Assembly (NCBI GenBank): GCA_017634975.1
Contig: JAGBMJ010000142.1
Location: 1 to 54,209 of the forward strand
DNA: 54,209 nucleotides
Source of the DNA: Lachnospiraceae bacterium
Lineage (GTDB): Bacteria > Bacillota > Clostridia > Lachnospirales > Lachnospiraceae
Direction: 5' to 3'
The notes below the pieces were generated by a model, which did no database searches, was not told the DNA's origin, and saw nothing but the letters and a program-made list of their open reading frames with translations. Below are positions 35,643-45,111 of the stretch, piece after piece. The position numbers and the translations under genes were made by a program. How positions within the stretch are numbered: position 1 is the stretch's first letter; every line of letters begins with the position of its first letter.

Positions 35643-38600
35643 TTATTCTTCCAAAAGCTGCAGCAGTTCTTCGCGATCCAACACACTGCTGGATACCCCC
35701 TCCGCTGAGAGGATATCGTCTGCCAGTTTGGCCTTTGCTTCCTGCAGTTTCAGGATCTTTTCTTCTATGGTACCTTTAACGATCAGTTTATAAACCGTCA
35801 CGATATTCTGCTGTCCGATGCGGTGTGCACGGTCGGTTGCCTGATTTTCCGCTGCAACATTCCACCATGGATCATAATGGATCACCACATCCGCTCCGGT
35901 AAGATTCAGTCCCGTACCGCCGGCCTTTAAGGAGATCAGAAATACCGGCGTCTCATCATGATTAAACGCATTCACCAGTTCAATGCGCTTCTCTTTCGGA
36001 GTACTTCCGGTAATCTTGTAGTACGCGATCCCGCTCTTCTTCAGATCCTCCTCCAGATGCTCCAGCATCGTTGTAAACTGCGAAAATACCAGCGCTTTAT
36101 GTCCGGAATCCGCAATGCTCTCCATCATATCCATACACATCTGCCGCTTTGCTGACTCTCCGTCATAGTTTTCCAGAAACAGGGACGGATCGCAGCAGAT
36201 CTGCCGGATGCGGGTCAGCTCTGCAAGGATCTCGATCTTTCCTTTCCGAAAATCCTCGTCCCCCTGCGCATGGATCTTTTTCTTCATCTTGATCACCTGC
36301 GCATCATACAGCTTCTGCTGTTTGCTGTCCATTTTTGCAAAACGTACTTCTTCCAGTTTTTCCGGCAGATCCTTCAGCACATCCTTTTTCAGTCTCCGTA
36401 ACACAAACGGACTCACCATACGTTTCAACCGCAGGGAAGCTTCCTCATCGGCATCTTTTACCACCGGCTGCTCCAGTTCATCCCGGAAGGCAGGATAGTC
36501 ATACAGAAAGCCCGGCATAAGGAAATCAAAGATACTCCACAATTCCGACAGACGGTTTTCGATCGGCGTACCGGTCAGGGCATACTTCGTCTGCGCCCGG
36601 ATCAGCTTCACCGATTTGGTAGCTGCAGTCGTATGATTCTTGATATACTGCGCCTCATCGATCACCATAAAGCGGAACTGCTTCTCTTCATACTCGGCAA
36701 TATCCCGTTTCAGCAGATCATAAGACGTGATCCATACGCCGCCAGTTGCCTCTCCTCCGATCACGCTCCGTCTTTCTTTTTGCGTTCCGGCGATCACTGT
36801 GACCGGGATCTGCGGAGCAAATTTCCCAAACTCCTCTGCCCAGTTATAGACCAGCGACGCCGGACATACGATCAAAGAATCCTGTTTCGACATATCTTCT
36901 GCCGCAAACACTGCAGAAAGCACCGCGATCACCTGCAGTGTCTTTCCAAGTCCCATTTCATCTGCCAGTATCCCGCCAAAGCCGTACTGATCCAGAGTAC
37001 GCAGCCACCGGTATCCCGTCTTTTGATAGCTTCTCAATATACCATCCAAAGTCTCCGGCACTTCAAAATCCGCATCCTCCACAGCCTTGAATCCCTTGAT
37101 CAGTTCACGGAACTTCCGGTTGCGGTTTGCCGATACATCTCCGATCTCTTCCAACATCTTATCCAGATACAGCGCACGGTATGCCGGGATATGCATCTTT
37201 CCTTTTGCAAATTCCTTCGGCGAAATTCTGAGCATTTCCATCATACTGCCCAGTTCCTCGATGGTTTTGTTATTCTCAAGGTTCAGAAAACTTCCGTCTT
37301 TCAGACGCACATAACTCCGCTTTCTGCGATAGCCAAACAGGATATCAGACACCTCATCCTGAGTCAGATCTTCACTGCTGACAGTCAGATCCATCAACCC
37401 GCTGTCAATGGAGACACCCATCTGGAATTTCACGCCTCTTCCCCGCCGCAGACGATTGAAACGCTCTGTCGCATGCACTTCCCCGATCTGCATCATCTCC
37501 GGGATGCCCCGGAACAGCAGGTCATACAATTCCCCATCTTCCACACGCTTTACCAGAAATTTCTCCTGCCGGTCATACGAACTCACATATTTCATCGCCA
37601 CATCCATGGCAGCGCACTCCGCGTCAAAATCGCGAAACTGCTGAAGCTTCTTTCCGGGGCTCTGTTCATCCAGCAGATAGGTCAGCGGAAACGATTTCTT
37701 TCCATACAGTACCTCCGGTCTGCAGAGCACAAAATGATTCTCATAATCAATATAGTAACGAAATACCGGTTTCGGCGGAATATGCTTTCGGATCTCATCC
37801 TCATTATCGATGGTGACTTGCGCAAAAGACTCCAGTTTCGGCAGGGTATTGTAAAAGAAATCCGCCATAAACCTTCTGCCGATCCGCAGATCAAAGCGGG
37901 AACCCATCGTATATTCGTACAAAATCCTGATATCCTTCGTTGCGTTATCGGACATCCGGCAGAATCTCTTTTCATCCAGGAAATAATAACGGTTCTGACC
38001 GCGAAAGACCAGAGGACGTTCCCCCTGCACACGGATCCCGTGAAAGACCCCCTGCTCCATATCCGGAGAGATCTGCAGAGTCAGATGTAATTCTCCTTCT
38101 TCGCACCGATATAACGTTTTCCCCTTCTCACCTTTTCTGCTGATCTCCAGATTTCCCGGATATGCCGTCTGAAACAGATCATCCAGATTTTTTCCGAAAA
38201 GCGGCACCTTGCTTTTGATCCTCGGATAATCTACCTCCCATCTGGATTTTTCCTCAAGATGATTGATCTGCTGCTGCTCTTCTTCCAGCACTCCCTCAAT
38301 ATACTCCAGCCATTCGGAATCCTTTCCCTGGAAGCCGTCTCTGCGCATCAGTATTTCCGTAGACTTACCAAACTGCTGCACTTCTCCGCTCTGAATACTC
38401 TTTATGGTTTCCGACAAACTGTTGATCTTGTACAGCTTATCCGTTCCGATCCGAAAAGACGCAGATAAGTGTCCTGCTTCATCCGCCGATAGATACGGCT
38501 CCAGATGTATCTGCGGGATCATCTCCTGTTTTTCGCTTTTATCACTAATTGTATGCTGTGAGGCTCCCATCGCCTTCATCAGGTTCCAGGATGCCCGGTC

Positions 38601-39512
38601 TGTTTTATCCCCGGGATTTTCTTCCTTCAGATAATCAAAGAGAAGCAGCATTGCAGCCATTTCATGTTCGCAAAGTGTATGCCCGATACGGGATTTATTC
38701 GGCTTGCGATTACAATTCCAATCGGAACAGCGACATTCAAGGATATGATGCGCGTCAAAACTAAGCGTAACATTCGAGCTATACGAATAATAATACCGGT
38801 TTCTCTCCTCCTCATTCGGATAGAAACTGATCCGTGAAGTCCCATGCAGACTGCTATCCATCCAATCTATATGGATTTCTGTCTTCAGCTCAGATCTTAA
38901 TTTCCTCATCCGCATCTTTCCGGCGGCCAGTTCTTTCGGAGTATAAACCAGCTCTTTCATCATATCATCCGGATAAAAATACCGATATTCCTCTTCTACA
39001 AAAGTATCCTCTTCACCTGTTTCATCTTCCGGTTTCTTTTCCGCTTCCTGTTTCAGAAGCTTCAAATTCTTCAGCCCCTGTGTCAGATCCGGATGGTATT
39101 GGGGATTCTTCTTATAGAAATCGTCATCCGACTCATCTCCGGAAATGTCTTTTTTCGACCTTTCTTCCTTCCGCTCCTCTTTTTCGCGGGTATCCCCTTC
39201 GACCTCTTCCTCTGTCCAGTCTCCTCCCAAAAGGTCAATATCGCCCTGTTCCTGTTCAATAAGATAGATCATGGCCGCCACATGTCTGCAGGCTTTTTTC
39301 TCCATCCAGTCCGAACATTCACACTCTGTGGAATAAACCTTTCCACCCATAAAATCAACAGACGTATGATAATTCCTGTCATCTCTCACGACTGCCGAAT
39401 AACTGTCCGTATCTTCATCATAGGTCAGTTTCTTTGCCTTTCCGCTTTGAAAAAGAATTTTTCCTGCCTCCAGATCTTTTTTATTGAATGCCGATTGCCA
39501 TTTATTTCCCAT
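35643..39512 (-). CDS. SNF2-family helicase with two SWIM zinc fingers
   Basis: 1289 residues. SWIM finger 1 is C64-x-C66...C75-x-H77 (CECSDWMEKKACRH); a second CxC...CxH finger sits near residue 260-290 (ECRCSDWNCN then LCEHEMAA). The centre matches the bacterial SNF2-associated region. The helicase core (about 830-1289) shows ADEMGLGKT, VIDEAQYIKN, TGTPIENRLSELWS, and the C-lobe motifs ALVFSQFTTMLEHL, SLKAGGTGLNL and DRAHRIGQ. Bacterial members track on DNA and remodel protein-DNA or RNA polymerase complexes; the exact role here is unknown. A single gene between two fused terminator/promoter elements. Confidence 0.93.
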   Translation of the reverse strand: MGNKWQSAFNKKDLEAGKILFQSGKAKKLTYDEDTDSYSAVVRDDRNYHTSVDFMGGKVYSTECECSDWMEKKACRHVAAMIYLIEQEQGDIDLLGGDWTEEEVEGDTREKEERKEERSKKDISGDESDDDFYKKNPQYHPDLTQGLKNLKLLKQEAEKKPEDETGEEDTFVEEEYRYFYPDDMMKELVYTPKELAAGKMRMRKLRSELKTEIHIDWMDSSLHGTSRISFYPNEEERNRYYYSYSSNVTLSFDAHHILECRCSDWNCNRKPNKSRIGHTLCEHEMAAMLLLFDYLKEENPGDKTDRASWNLMKAMGASQHTISDKSEKQEMIPQIHLEPYLSADEAGHLSASFRIGTDKLYKINSLSETIKSIQSGEVQQFGKSTEILMRRDGFQGKDSEWLEYIEGVLEEEQQQINHLEEKSRWEVDYPRIKSKVPLFGKNLDDLFQTAYPGNLEISRKGEKGKTLYRCEEGELHLTLQISPDMEQGVFHGIRVQGERPLVFRGQNRYYFLDEKRFCRMSDNATKDIRILYEYTMGSRFDLRIGRRFMADFFYNTLPKLESFAQVTIDNEDEIRKHIPPKPVFRYYIDYENHFVLCRPEVLYGKKSFPLTYLLDEQSPGKKLQQFRDFDAECAAMDVAMKYVSSYDRQEKFLVKRVEDGELYDLLFRGIPEMMQIGEVHATERFNRLRRGRGVKFQMGVSIDSGLMDLTVSSEDLTQDEVSDILFGYRRKRSYVRLKDGSFLNLENNKTIEELGSMMEMLRISPKEFAKGKMHIPAYRALYLDKMLEEIGDVSANRNRKFRELIKGFKAVEDADFEVPETLDGILRSYQKTGYRWLRTLDQYGFGGILADEMGLGKTLQVIAVLSAVFAAEDMSKQDSLIVCPASLVYNWAEEFGKFAPQIPVTVIAGTQKERRSVIGGEATGGVWITSYDLLKRDIAEYEEKQFRFMVIDEAQYIKNHTTAATKSVKLIRAQTKYALTGTPIENRLSELWSIFDFLMPGFLYDYPAFRDELEQPVVKDADEEASLRLKRMVSPFVLRRLKKDVLKDLPEKLEEVRFAKMDSKQQKLYDAQVIKMKKKIHAQGDEDFRKGKIEILAELTRIRQICCDPSLFLENYDGESAKRQMCMDMMESIADSGHKALVFSQFTTMLEHLEEDLKKSGIAYYKITGSTPKEKRIELVNAFNHDETPVFLISLKAGGTGLNLTGADVVIHYDPWWNVAAENQATDRAHRIGQQNIVTVYKLIVKGTIEEKILKLQEAKAKLADDILSAEGVSSSVLDREELLQLLEE

Positions 39513-39608
39513 GTGTCCGATTCCTTTCCCGCTTACCCATCATTGCCATCTCCCAATCTGCAATGATACGCCAGACATAACAGTTCCGAATAGTTACCAA
39601 CAGCCTTC

Positions 39609-39647
39609 ATCATAGCATAAAACCGGTGGCCTGAAAAGACCACCGGT
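39609..39647 (-). terminator. Terminator fused to promoter (copy 4)
   Basis: Stem 39622-39631 with 39638-39647, loop TGAAAA. TTTTCA (39637-39632), 17-bp spacer, TATGAT (39614-39609). Nearly identical to the copy at 35.6 kb over about 45 bp, including flanks. Ends the GH5 gene and should start the SNF2 gene. Confidence 0.78.
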
Positions 39648-39673
39648 CTGTCACGAATTTACATGGAACCATT

Positions 39674-41773
39674 TCACTTCAAACCGCTTGCTGCACTCAG
39701 GGTGATACCGTTTGCGCCCAGCGGGATCTGGTGATCAAGGCCTACAAACTTGCCGTTCTGCTGCCACAATACCTCTTTGACAAAGGTGTATTTCTCATTG
39801 TCCCAGGTCGTAAAGTCATCCTTCAAAAGTCCGCCGGTATCACCGGAGTTTGCATTCAGACACCAGAAGGTGTGGTTCAGATGATACGTCTTGATCAGCT
39901 TGCGCATATGCGTCATCCAGGTCAGGTTCGGCTCCGTCATAAATCCACCCCATTCACCGATCAGCAGAGGTGCGGTATTGGTCTCGTAAATATAGAACCA
40001 GTTGTCATGCCAGCAGTCCTTCATCAGACTGTCGTAACTGTAACCGCCTTTGAACCACGGCTGTTCGTATACGGTCGGACCGTAATCGTGTGGAGAGTAC
40101 ACAAGCTTATTCTGATACTGTCCCAGCTGCACCGGATAATCTGCCACGCCGCGCAGGTTTCCGCCCCACCAGTTGAAGTAATAGTCCGCGCTGTTCTGAG
40201 AATGATAATCGCTGTTGGTCTTGATATCGATCGGATAGATTTCCGTACCTTCTACCATGACCAGTACATTCGGATTCTTGCCGAGTACGGTCAGAGCTGC
40301 GCGCTCTGCCATATATTTCCAGTTGTTTGCATCCTTCGAACCGTTCCAGATCGCCGCATTTTTTCCTTCATTCGGTTTGCCATGCGGCTCGTTCTTCAGA
40401 TCGTATGCAATGATCGTATCATTGTTCTTGTAGCGATCTGCACACCAAGCAAGTGCTGCCAGGTACTGATCCGCCGTTACTTTCTGGGTGCACCACATAT
40501 TTGCGTTGTGTCCCATTGCATCGGTCTCAGCGCTGTGGATATCGATCATTACCTTCAGCCCGTTCGCTTCTGCCAGTGACAGGAAGTAGTCAAAGATCTG
40601 CAGGCTGTTCATCGAATTCAGTTCGGTATTGTATGCATTGTTGTAATTTGCTTTCGGATAATTACCTGCTGCCCAGTCATTCAACAGCTGTGCGGAGATG
40701 GGCACCCGGATCAGGTTGAAACCATGATCGGCGATCGCCTTGACCGTCGGAGCCATCTGGCTGTTCCAGAGACCGTCAAACGTATTGGTACCGGTATTGT
40801 ATCCGAACCAGTTCACACCGGTCAGCCACACTTCCTTGCCGTTCTTGTCCAGGATACGGTGACCATCCGTATGCAGCCAGTCATCGCCCTGTACCGCATC
40901 GGCACAGCGCGTCAGCATCGCACTCACATCCACCGGTGCCTGCTGGTTGTTGTTATTGTTCTGATTATTATTGTTCTGGTTGTTCTGTGCATTTTGTGCA
41001 TTCGCCTGCGCATTCGGATCCACCTTACCGGCTACCACCGTACAGTTTGTTCCGTTCAAGGTCGCGCTCTTTACGGTAACGCTTCCGGTCTTTACACCCA
41101 GGTTGCATCCGCAGTTTACACTGCCGCCATTGCCGATCGCACCGTTATACCCCGCATCGGTAATCGTCATCGTTGTCCCGCTGGTCGTGAAAGTCCCGTT
41201 CCAGCCATCCACTTCTGCCAATCCTTCGATCTCCATCTTCAGCGTCCAGCCCTCGATCTGCGCACCGGAATTGTTGGTGATCTGGAAGTCCACACCGAAC
41301 ATATTCACGTCACCCTTCTGCCAGCTGTTATTTGTTCCGTAAGTCAGTACAAGACCTTTCACTGCAGACGCTCCCGCCGGAGCAGAGGCATCCGTTGTAG
41401 TGGTGGCAGTATTTACCGCGTTCGTTGTATTCGAAGCACTTGTGTTTGTCGCGGCACTTGCCACATCATTGGCATTTGGCATGGCATTACTGGTTACCGT
41501 ACCGGTCGCATCACCGCCTACCGACATTCCGGCTGCGGACTGTTCCACTGTTTCCGAAGCCACTTCCGTCGGCTCCTGCTCTCCGTCCGTGTTCTCCGCG
41601 ACTACTGTCACATCCGTTCCTTCCTGATCCGATGCCGGCTGCAGTTCCGCCACGGCTGTCCCTTCTTTAGCACCGCCCTTCATCGCAACCACCACGACCA
41701 CCATCAGAACGACTGCGGCCACTACTGCGACGATCGCCATGATCAACATCAGTTTCTGGTTCTTTTTGTTCAT
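39674..41773 (-). CDS. Membrane-anchored GH5 cellulase with CBM2-like domain
   Basis: 699 residues from the ATG at 41773, preceded by AAGGAG; an earlier ATG would overlap rsuA. An N-terminal uncleaved-looking hydrophobic helix anchors it. An Ala/Thr/Asn linker, a CBM2-like beta domain (about 145-250; GWTLKMEIEG, GWNGTFTTSG), an Asn/Gln run of about 28 residues, and the GH5 catalytic domain follow. Acid/base E462 lies in YDLKNEPHG and nucleophile E607 in LLIGEWGG; WLTGVNWFGYNTG and NLIRVPIS are also present. Acts outside the cell on cellulose or mixed-linkage glucan while attached to the membrane. It follows rsuA by 29 bp. Confidence 0.92.
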   Translation of the reverse strand: MNKKNQKLMLIMAIVAVVAAVVLMVVVVVAMKGGAKEGTAVAELQPASDQEGTDVTVVAENTDGEQEPTEVASETVEQSAAGMSVGGDATGTVTSNAMPNANDVASAATNTSASNTTNAVNTATTTTDASAPAGASAVKGLVLTYGTNNSWQKGDVNMFGVDFQITNNSGAQIEGWTLKMEIEGLAEVDGWNGTFTTSGTTMTITDAGYNGAIGNGGSVNCGCNLGVKTGSVTVKSATLNGTNCTVVAGKVDPNAQANAQNAQNNQNNNNQNNNNNQQAPVDVSAMLTRCADAVQGDDWLHTDGHRILDKNGKEVWLTGVNWFGYNTGTNTFDGLWNSQMAPTVKAIADHGFNLIRVPISAQLLNDWAAGNYPKANYNNAYNTELNSMNSLQIFDYFLSLAEANGLKVMIDIHSAETDAMGHNANMWCTQKVTADQYLAALAWCADRYKNNDTIIAYDLKNEPHGKPNEGKNAAIWNGSKDANNWKYMAERAALTVLGKNPNVLVMVEGTEIYPIDIKTNSDYHSQNSADYYFNWWGGNLRGVADYPVQLGQYQNKLVYSPHDYGPTVYEQPWFKGGYSYDSLMKDCWHDNWFYIYETNTAPLLIGEWGGFMTEPNLTWMTHMRKLIKTYHLNHTFWCLNANSGDTGGLLKDDFTTWDNEKYTFVKEVLWQQNGKFVGLDHQIPLGANGITLSAASGLK

Positions 41774-41802
41774 AGTGTACTCCTTTCCGAAACCCTTACT
41801 TA

Positions 41803-42495
41803 TCAGGATCTCAGCATCCTTACTTCTTCCTTCGTCAGCTCCCGCCACTCACCTTCCGGCAGCGTGGGATCCAACGTAAGAGTGCCCATAGATAAACGCT
41901 TCAGATATACGACCTTTTTTCCGCAGGCCTCAAACATCCTCTTGATCTGGTGAAACTTGCCCTCATGGATGGTGACCCTGCTTCGATCCGGTGACAGGAT
42001 CTCCAGCCCGGCCGGCATCAGCTGTGTACCATCCGCCAGAGTCATCCCCCCGGCAAATCTTTTCACATCCTCATCCGTGACCGGCAGATCCGTCCCTGCC
42101 AGATACACTTTATCCACATGCGATTTCGGCGCCAGCAGCCGGTGGGCAAGTGCCCCGTCATCCGTGATCAGCAAAAGCCCCACCGTATCCTTATCCAGCC
42201 GTCCGACCGGTGCCAGATTCTTCCGCAGGTTCTCCGGGAACAGATCCAGTACCGTCGGCTGCTTCCTGTCTTCTGTCGCTGTAAGGATCCCGGCCGGCTT
42301 GTTGAGCATATAGTAAAAATGCTCCTGATAACCGATCTGCACTCCGTCCGCTTCCACACAGTCTTCCGCAGAAACTCCCAGACCCGGATCCTTTACCACA
42401 GAGCCGTTTACCTGCACCCTGCCCTTCCGGATCTGTTCCTTTACCTCCGAGCGGGTGCCCACATGCATATCCGCAAGATATTTATCCAGGCGCAT
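41803..42495 (-). CDS. rsuA: 16S rRNA pseudouridine synthase RsuA type
   Basis: 230 residues. An N-terminal S4 RNA-binding domain (MRLDKYLADMHVGTRSEVKEQI) is followed by the RsuA/RluB/E/F catalytic domain with the active-site Asp in PVGRLDKDTVGLLLIT and the family's HQIKRMFEACG. It most likely makes pseudouridine at position 516 of 16S rRNA. It begins 6 bp after the CbiT-like gene and precedes GH5, so all three share a transcript. Confidence 0.9.
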   Translation of the reverse strand: MRLDKYLADMHVGTRSEVKEQIRKGRVQVNGSVVKDPGLGVSAEDCVEADGVQIGYQEHFYYMLNKPAGILTATEDRKQPTVLDLFPENLRKNLAPVGRLDKDTVGLLLITDDGALAHRLLAPKSHVDKVYLAGTDLPVTDEDVKRFAGGMTLADGTQLMPAGLEILSPDRSRVTIHEGKFHQIKRMFEACGKKVVYLKRLSMGTLTLDPTLPEGEWRELTKEEVRMLRS

Positions 42496-42501
42496 ATAGA
42501 T

Positions 42502-43407
42502 TTATGCTCCCGCCTTTGCCGAGATGATCCACGGTGCCGGCTGGTTCTCGAATACGTTCTTGGAAGTCAGCTTGGAGACAGCGATCTGGATGATCGTGAT
42601 GTCTGTGATGCCGAATTTTCCCAGAATATCCCGCATACTTGCCGCCACCTTAAAGTCCAGGGTATAGATCACAAATTCCATGTTCGGATTGATACCCAGC
42701 AGATATTCCAGTTCATGTTCCAGACTGGCCGATGCCACCAGCATCGTCGTATCCGGCACCGGAAGATTTCCCATGGTATCCTCGCCCACGTGATCTACGA
42801 TATTGACATTGCGCAGACCAAACTGGTTCACATTTTCTTCCATGGTTTCACGGTCTGCCTGCTTATATTCCACCGCGATCACGGTTCCTTCCCCGTTCAT
42901 CATAGCCGATTCGACTGCGATGGATTCCCCGGAGATCACGCACAGATTCTTTCCTTCATGGATCTGCATCTTGGAGATCAGTACGGAGCGGATCTCGGAA
43001 CCTACATATTTCACGGAACCGGAAGCAAACTTCTTATTGTCCATGCCAAACTTGATCGTAGATCTGGCATTCGGATTCAGGACGATCATACCGGCCGATG
43101 CATTGATACCACGGTCGATCATCTCCGACACCTTATTGCGCTTGATCGGACCGGCCGGCTCGGATCCTTCATTATAGATCACTTCGCAGTCACCCAGCCC
43201 CACATCCCACATTTTATAGAAGATATCCGCATTACCGGCTTCGGTAAATACCAGTACACAGCGGTGTGCTTCCACCGTCGGAATGAGGTTTTTATTCTTT
43301 TTGGTAATATCCAGAAGCTTGACATGCTCCAGATCGATGTCCGTATTCTCAGAAAAATACTGTAACCAGGAAATAATGCTCTTGTTGGAAAATAACTGAT
43401 TGTCCAT
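42502..43407 (-). CDS. Degenerate precorrin methylase-like (CbiT/CbiE-type) protein
   Basis: 301 residues. The order of parts resembles the C-terminal CbiT-like methyltransferase of cobalamin synthesis: a beta-strand/Ser-rich loop VISGESIAVESAMM, then the acidic VIAVEYKQADRETMEENVNQFGLRNVNIVDH with the usual 'E' and a downstream N..F segment. However, the glycine-rich SAM loop (GxGxG) is replaced by SGESIA, and no other cobalamin gene is in the window. It may be a repurposed or catalytically altered methyltransferase. Its promoter is fused to the terminator of the gene upstream. Confidence 0.6.
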   Translation of the reverse strand: MDNQLFSNKSIISWLQYFSENTDIDLEHVKLLDITKKNKNLIPTVEAHRCVLVFTEAGNADIFYKMWDVGLGDCEVIYNEGSEPAGPIKRNKVSEMIDRGINASAGMIVLNPNARSTIKFGMDNKKFASGSVKYVGSEIRSVLISKMQIHEGKNLCVISGESIAVESAMMNGEGTVIAVEYKQADRETMEENVNQFGLRNVNIVDHVGEDTMGNLPVPDTTMLVASASLEHELEYLLGINPNMEFVIYTLDFKVAASMRDILGKFGITDITIIQIAVSKLTSKNVFENQPAPWIISAKAGA

Positions 43408-43463
43408 ATCTTAACCCCCTTATGGTTTCTTTTTTACCGTTTCCGGTGCTTACAAGCCATATT

Positions 43464-43499
43464 ATTATACCAAAAACGACGGCTTTCTTCAAGCCGCCG
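43464..43499 (-). terminator. Terminator fused to promoter (copy 5, different stem)
   Basis: Stem CGACGGCTT/AAGCCGCCG (43477-43485, 43491-43499) with a T-tract on the minus strand. TTGAAG (43492-43487) overlaps the loop, 17-bp spacer, TATAAT (43469-43464). Same layout as copies 1-4 but an unrelated stem sequence. Confidence 0.75.
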
Positions 43500-43565
43500 C
43501 ATATATTGCTCTGTTACAGGCACACCCCTATAAAATGTATCCCTAGCTGCTCGGAACCGTTACGG

Positions 43566-43796
43566 TTACTCTTCCTTCATCTCCCGCAATAACTGGTCGG
43601 AATAGGCATCCAGCTTGCCAACGGTTTGCGCTGCATCCTGTCCGTAGGCCTTGCACCCCTTATGGGATACCTTTTCAGCCTCGGGCTGTTTATCATCAAA
43701 TTCCACTGTCACACGCATCGCACCGTTTTCCACTTCCGTATCCAATCTCTGCAATACCTTTTCGATCATACTCTGATCCGGGTTTTCCCGCTGCAT
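43566..43796 (-). CDS. Small hypothetical protein
   Basis: 76 residues from the ATG at 43796, preceded by GGGAGGAGGTGATC; farther ATGs lie inside the promoter. Acidic, helical, with a beta segment RVTVEFDDKQPE and a C-terminal helix rich in Asp/Gln/Lys. No domain recognised. It has its own promoter, divergent from rubrerythrin, and ends at the fused terminator ahead of the CbiT-like gene. Confidence 0.65.
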   Translation of the reverse strand: MQRENPDQSMIEKVLQRLDTEVENGAMRVTVEFDDKQPEAEKVSHKGCKAYGQDAAQTVGKLDAYSDQLLREMKEE

Positions 43797-43830
43797 ACGA
43801 TCACCTCCTCCCATCCGCATATCCCTCTTC

Positions 43831-43859
43831 AATATATCGTATTTTTCCGATCTGTTCAA
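43831..43859 (-). promoter_or_regulatory. Promoter of the small hypothetical gene
   Basis: Minus-strand TTGAAC (43859-43854), 17-bp spacer, TATATT (43836-43831). Confidence 0.5.
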
Positions 43860-43869
43860 CGCATAATAA

Positions 43870-43898
43870 TTGAATTTCACTCCGGACACGGCTATAAT
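43870..43898 (+). promoter_or_regulatory. Rubrerythrin promoter
   Basis: TTGAAT (43870-43875), 17-bp spacer, TATAAT (43893-43898). The two divergent promoters are separated by only 10 bp between their -35 boxes, so polymerases would compete. Confidence 0.75.
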
Positions 43899-43936
43899 AG
43901 ACTACATCCAATACTTTTTCCAAGGAGGGTACTCAC

Positions 43937-44476
43937 ATGGCAAACAAATACGCAGGTACACAGACCGAAAAGAACCTTGAAGCTGCTTTTGCAGGCGAAT
44001 CACAGGCCCGGAATAAATACACATACTTCGCTTCCAAAGCCAAAAAAGAAGGCTTCGAGCAGATTGCTGCACTGTTCCTGAAAACCGCAGATAATGAAAA
44101 GGAACACGCAAAACTGTGGTTCAAGGAACTGAACGGCATCGGCGACACCAAAGAAAACCTGGCCGCTGCAGCGGATGGTGAAAACTACGAATGGACAGAT
44201 ATGTATGAAGAATTCGCCAAGACCGCTGACGAGGAGGGCTTCCATGACCTGGCCGAAAAGTTCCGCGGTGTTGCAGCGATCGAAAAGGAACATGAAGAAC
44301 GCTACCGCGCCCTGCTCAAAAATATTGAAATGCAGGAAGTGTTCAAAAAAAGCGAAGTAAAAGTCTGGGAATGCCGCAACTGCGGACATATCGTGGTCGG
44401 CACCGAAGCACCGGAGGTATGCCCGGTCTGCAACCACCCGCAGGCTTATTTCGAAGTACGCGAAAAGAACTATTAA
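43937..44476 (+). CDS. Rubrerythrin
   Basis: 179 residues. The N-terminal four-helix diiron domain shows [16 protein letters not shown] and NEKEHAKLW, then a second EKEHEERY helix, giving the carboxylate/His ligands. The C-terminal rubredoxin-like iron site is [10 protein letters not shown]...CPVCNHPQA. It reduces hydrogen peroxide in anaerobes. Ribosome site AAGGAGGG supports the ATG. Single-gene unit with its own promoter. Confidence 0.97.
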   Translation: MANKYAGTQTEKNLEAAFAGESQARNKYTYFASKAKKEGFEQIAALFLKTADNEKEHAKLWFKELNGIGDTKENLAAAADGENYEWTDMYEEFAKTADEEGFHDLAEKFRGVAAIEKEHEERYRALLKNIEMQEVFKKSEVKVWECRNCGHIVVGTEAPEVCPVCNHPQAYFEVREKNY

Positions 44477-44487
44477 TGTGACAAAAT

Positions 44488-44520
44488 GGCGGCGGAGCTT
44501 TCGCCCCGCCGCCCTTGTTC
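44488..44520 (+). terminator. Probable terminator of rubrerythrin
   Basis: GC-rich 8-bp stem GGCGGCGG/CCGCCGCC (44488-44495, 44506-44513) followed by CTTGTTC, a weak U-tract. It lies between convergent rubrerythrin and hsp20. Confidence 0.6.
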
Positions 44521-44548
44521 ACTCATTCTGTAAAATGGTTACTCTTCA

Positions 44549-44995
44549 TCACCCTTCGATGGCGATCAGTTTCTTCTCCGGGATCTTCTCGGCTTCCTTC
44601 TTAGGAATGCTCAACTGCAATACACCATTCTCGAATTTTGCCTTGATCTCCTCTTCCGTGATCGCATCACCAACGTAGAAACTTCTGGTCATCGATCCTG
44701 CATAACGCTCCTGACGGATCAGTTTGCCCTTCTTGTCTTTCTCGTCCTTGTCCAGGCCCTTCGCCGCATTGACGGTCAAGTAACCGTTCTCCAGGGAAAG
44801 GCTGATCTCATCTTTCTTAAAGCCCGGCAGATCAATGTCTACTTCATAACCATTGTCATGTTCGTGGACATCCGTCTTCATCATATTTGCTGCGTGCTTA
44901 CCATACAGTTTACGGTCAATGTCCGGAAAATCCATCCTCGGGAAGTCCATCCAATCGTCCAAAAGGTTTTCTCCAAAAATACTCGGTAGTAACAT
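44549..44995 (-). CDS. Hsp20-family small heat-shock protein
   Basis: 148 residues. The alpha-crystallin core begins at about residue 38 (MMKTDVHEHDNGYEVDIDLPGFKKDEISLSLENGYLTV) and ends with the A-x-x-x-n-GVL motif (FENGVLQLSIPKKE). A short N-terminal arm and a C-terminal IPxxK tail are present. It is an ATP-independent holdase. The ATG has AAAGGAGGG upstream. A CIRCE-controlled promoter precedes it at 45.1 kb. Confidence 0.95.
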   Translation of the reverse strand: MLLPSIFGENLLDDWMDFPRMDFPDIDRKLYGKHAANMMKTDVHEHDNGYEVDIDLPGFKKDEISLSLENGYLTVNAAKGLDKDEKDKKGKLIRQERYAGSMTRSFYVGDAITEEEIKAKFENGVLQLSIPKKEAEKIPEKKLIAIEG

Positions 44996-45111
44996 AAGTC
45001 ATCCCTCCTTTTACATAAAAGCTATAAATTATAGGTTTCATAAGCAAGGGGAAGGAGTGTTTTGATCCTTACCGGCTAGGGATCTTTCTCTTTTTCCTTT
45101 GTTCTGATTAT

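Noticed and set aside
36633-38090. 485-codon open frame on the plus strand
   Set aside because: Antisense to the SNF2 helicase and without motifs.
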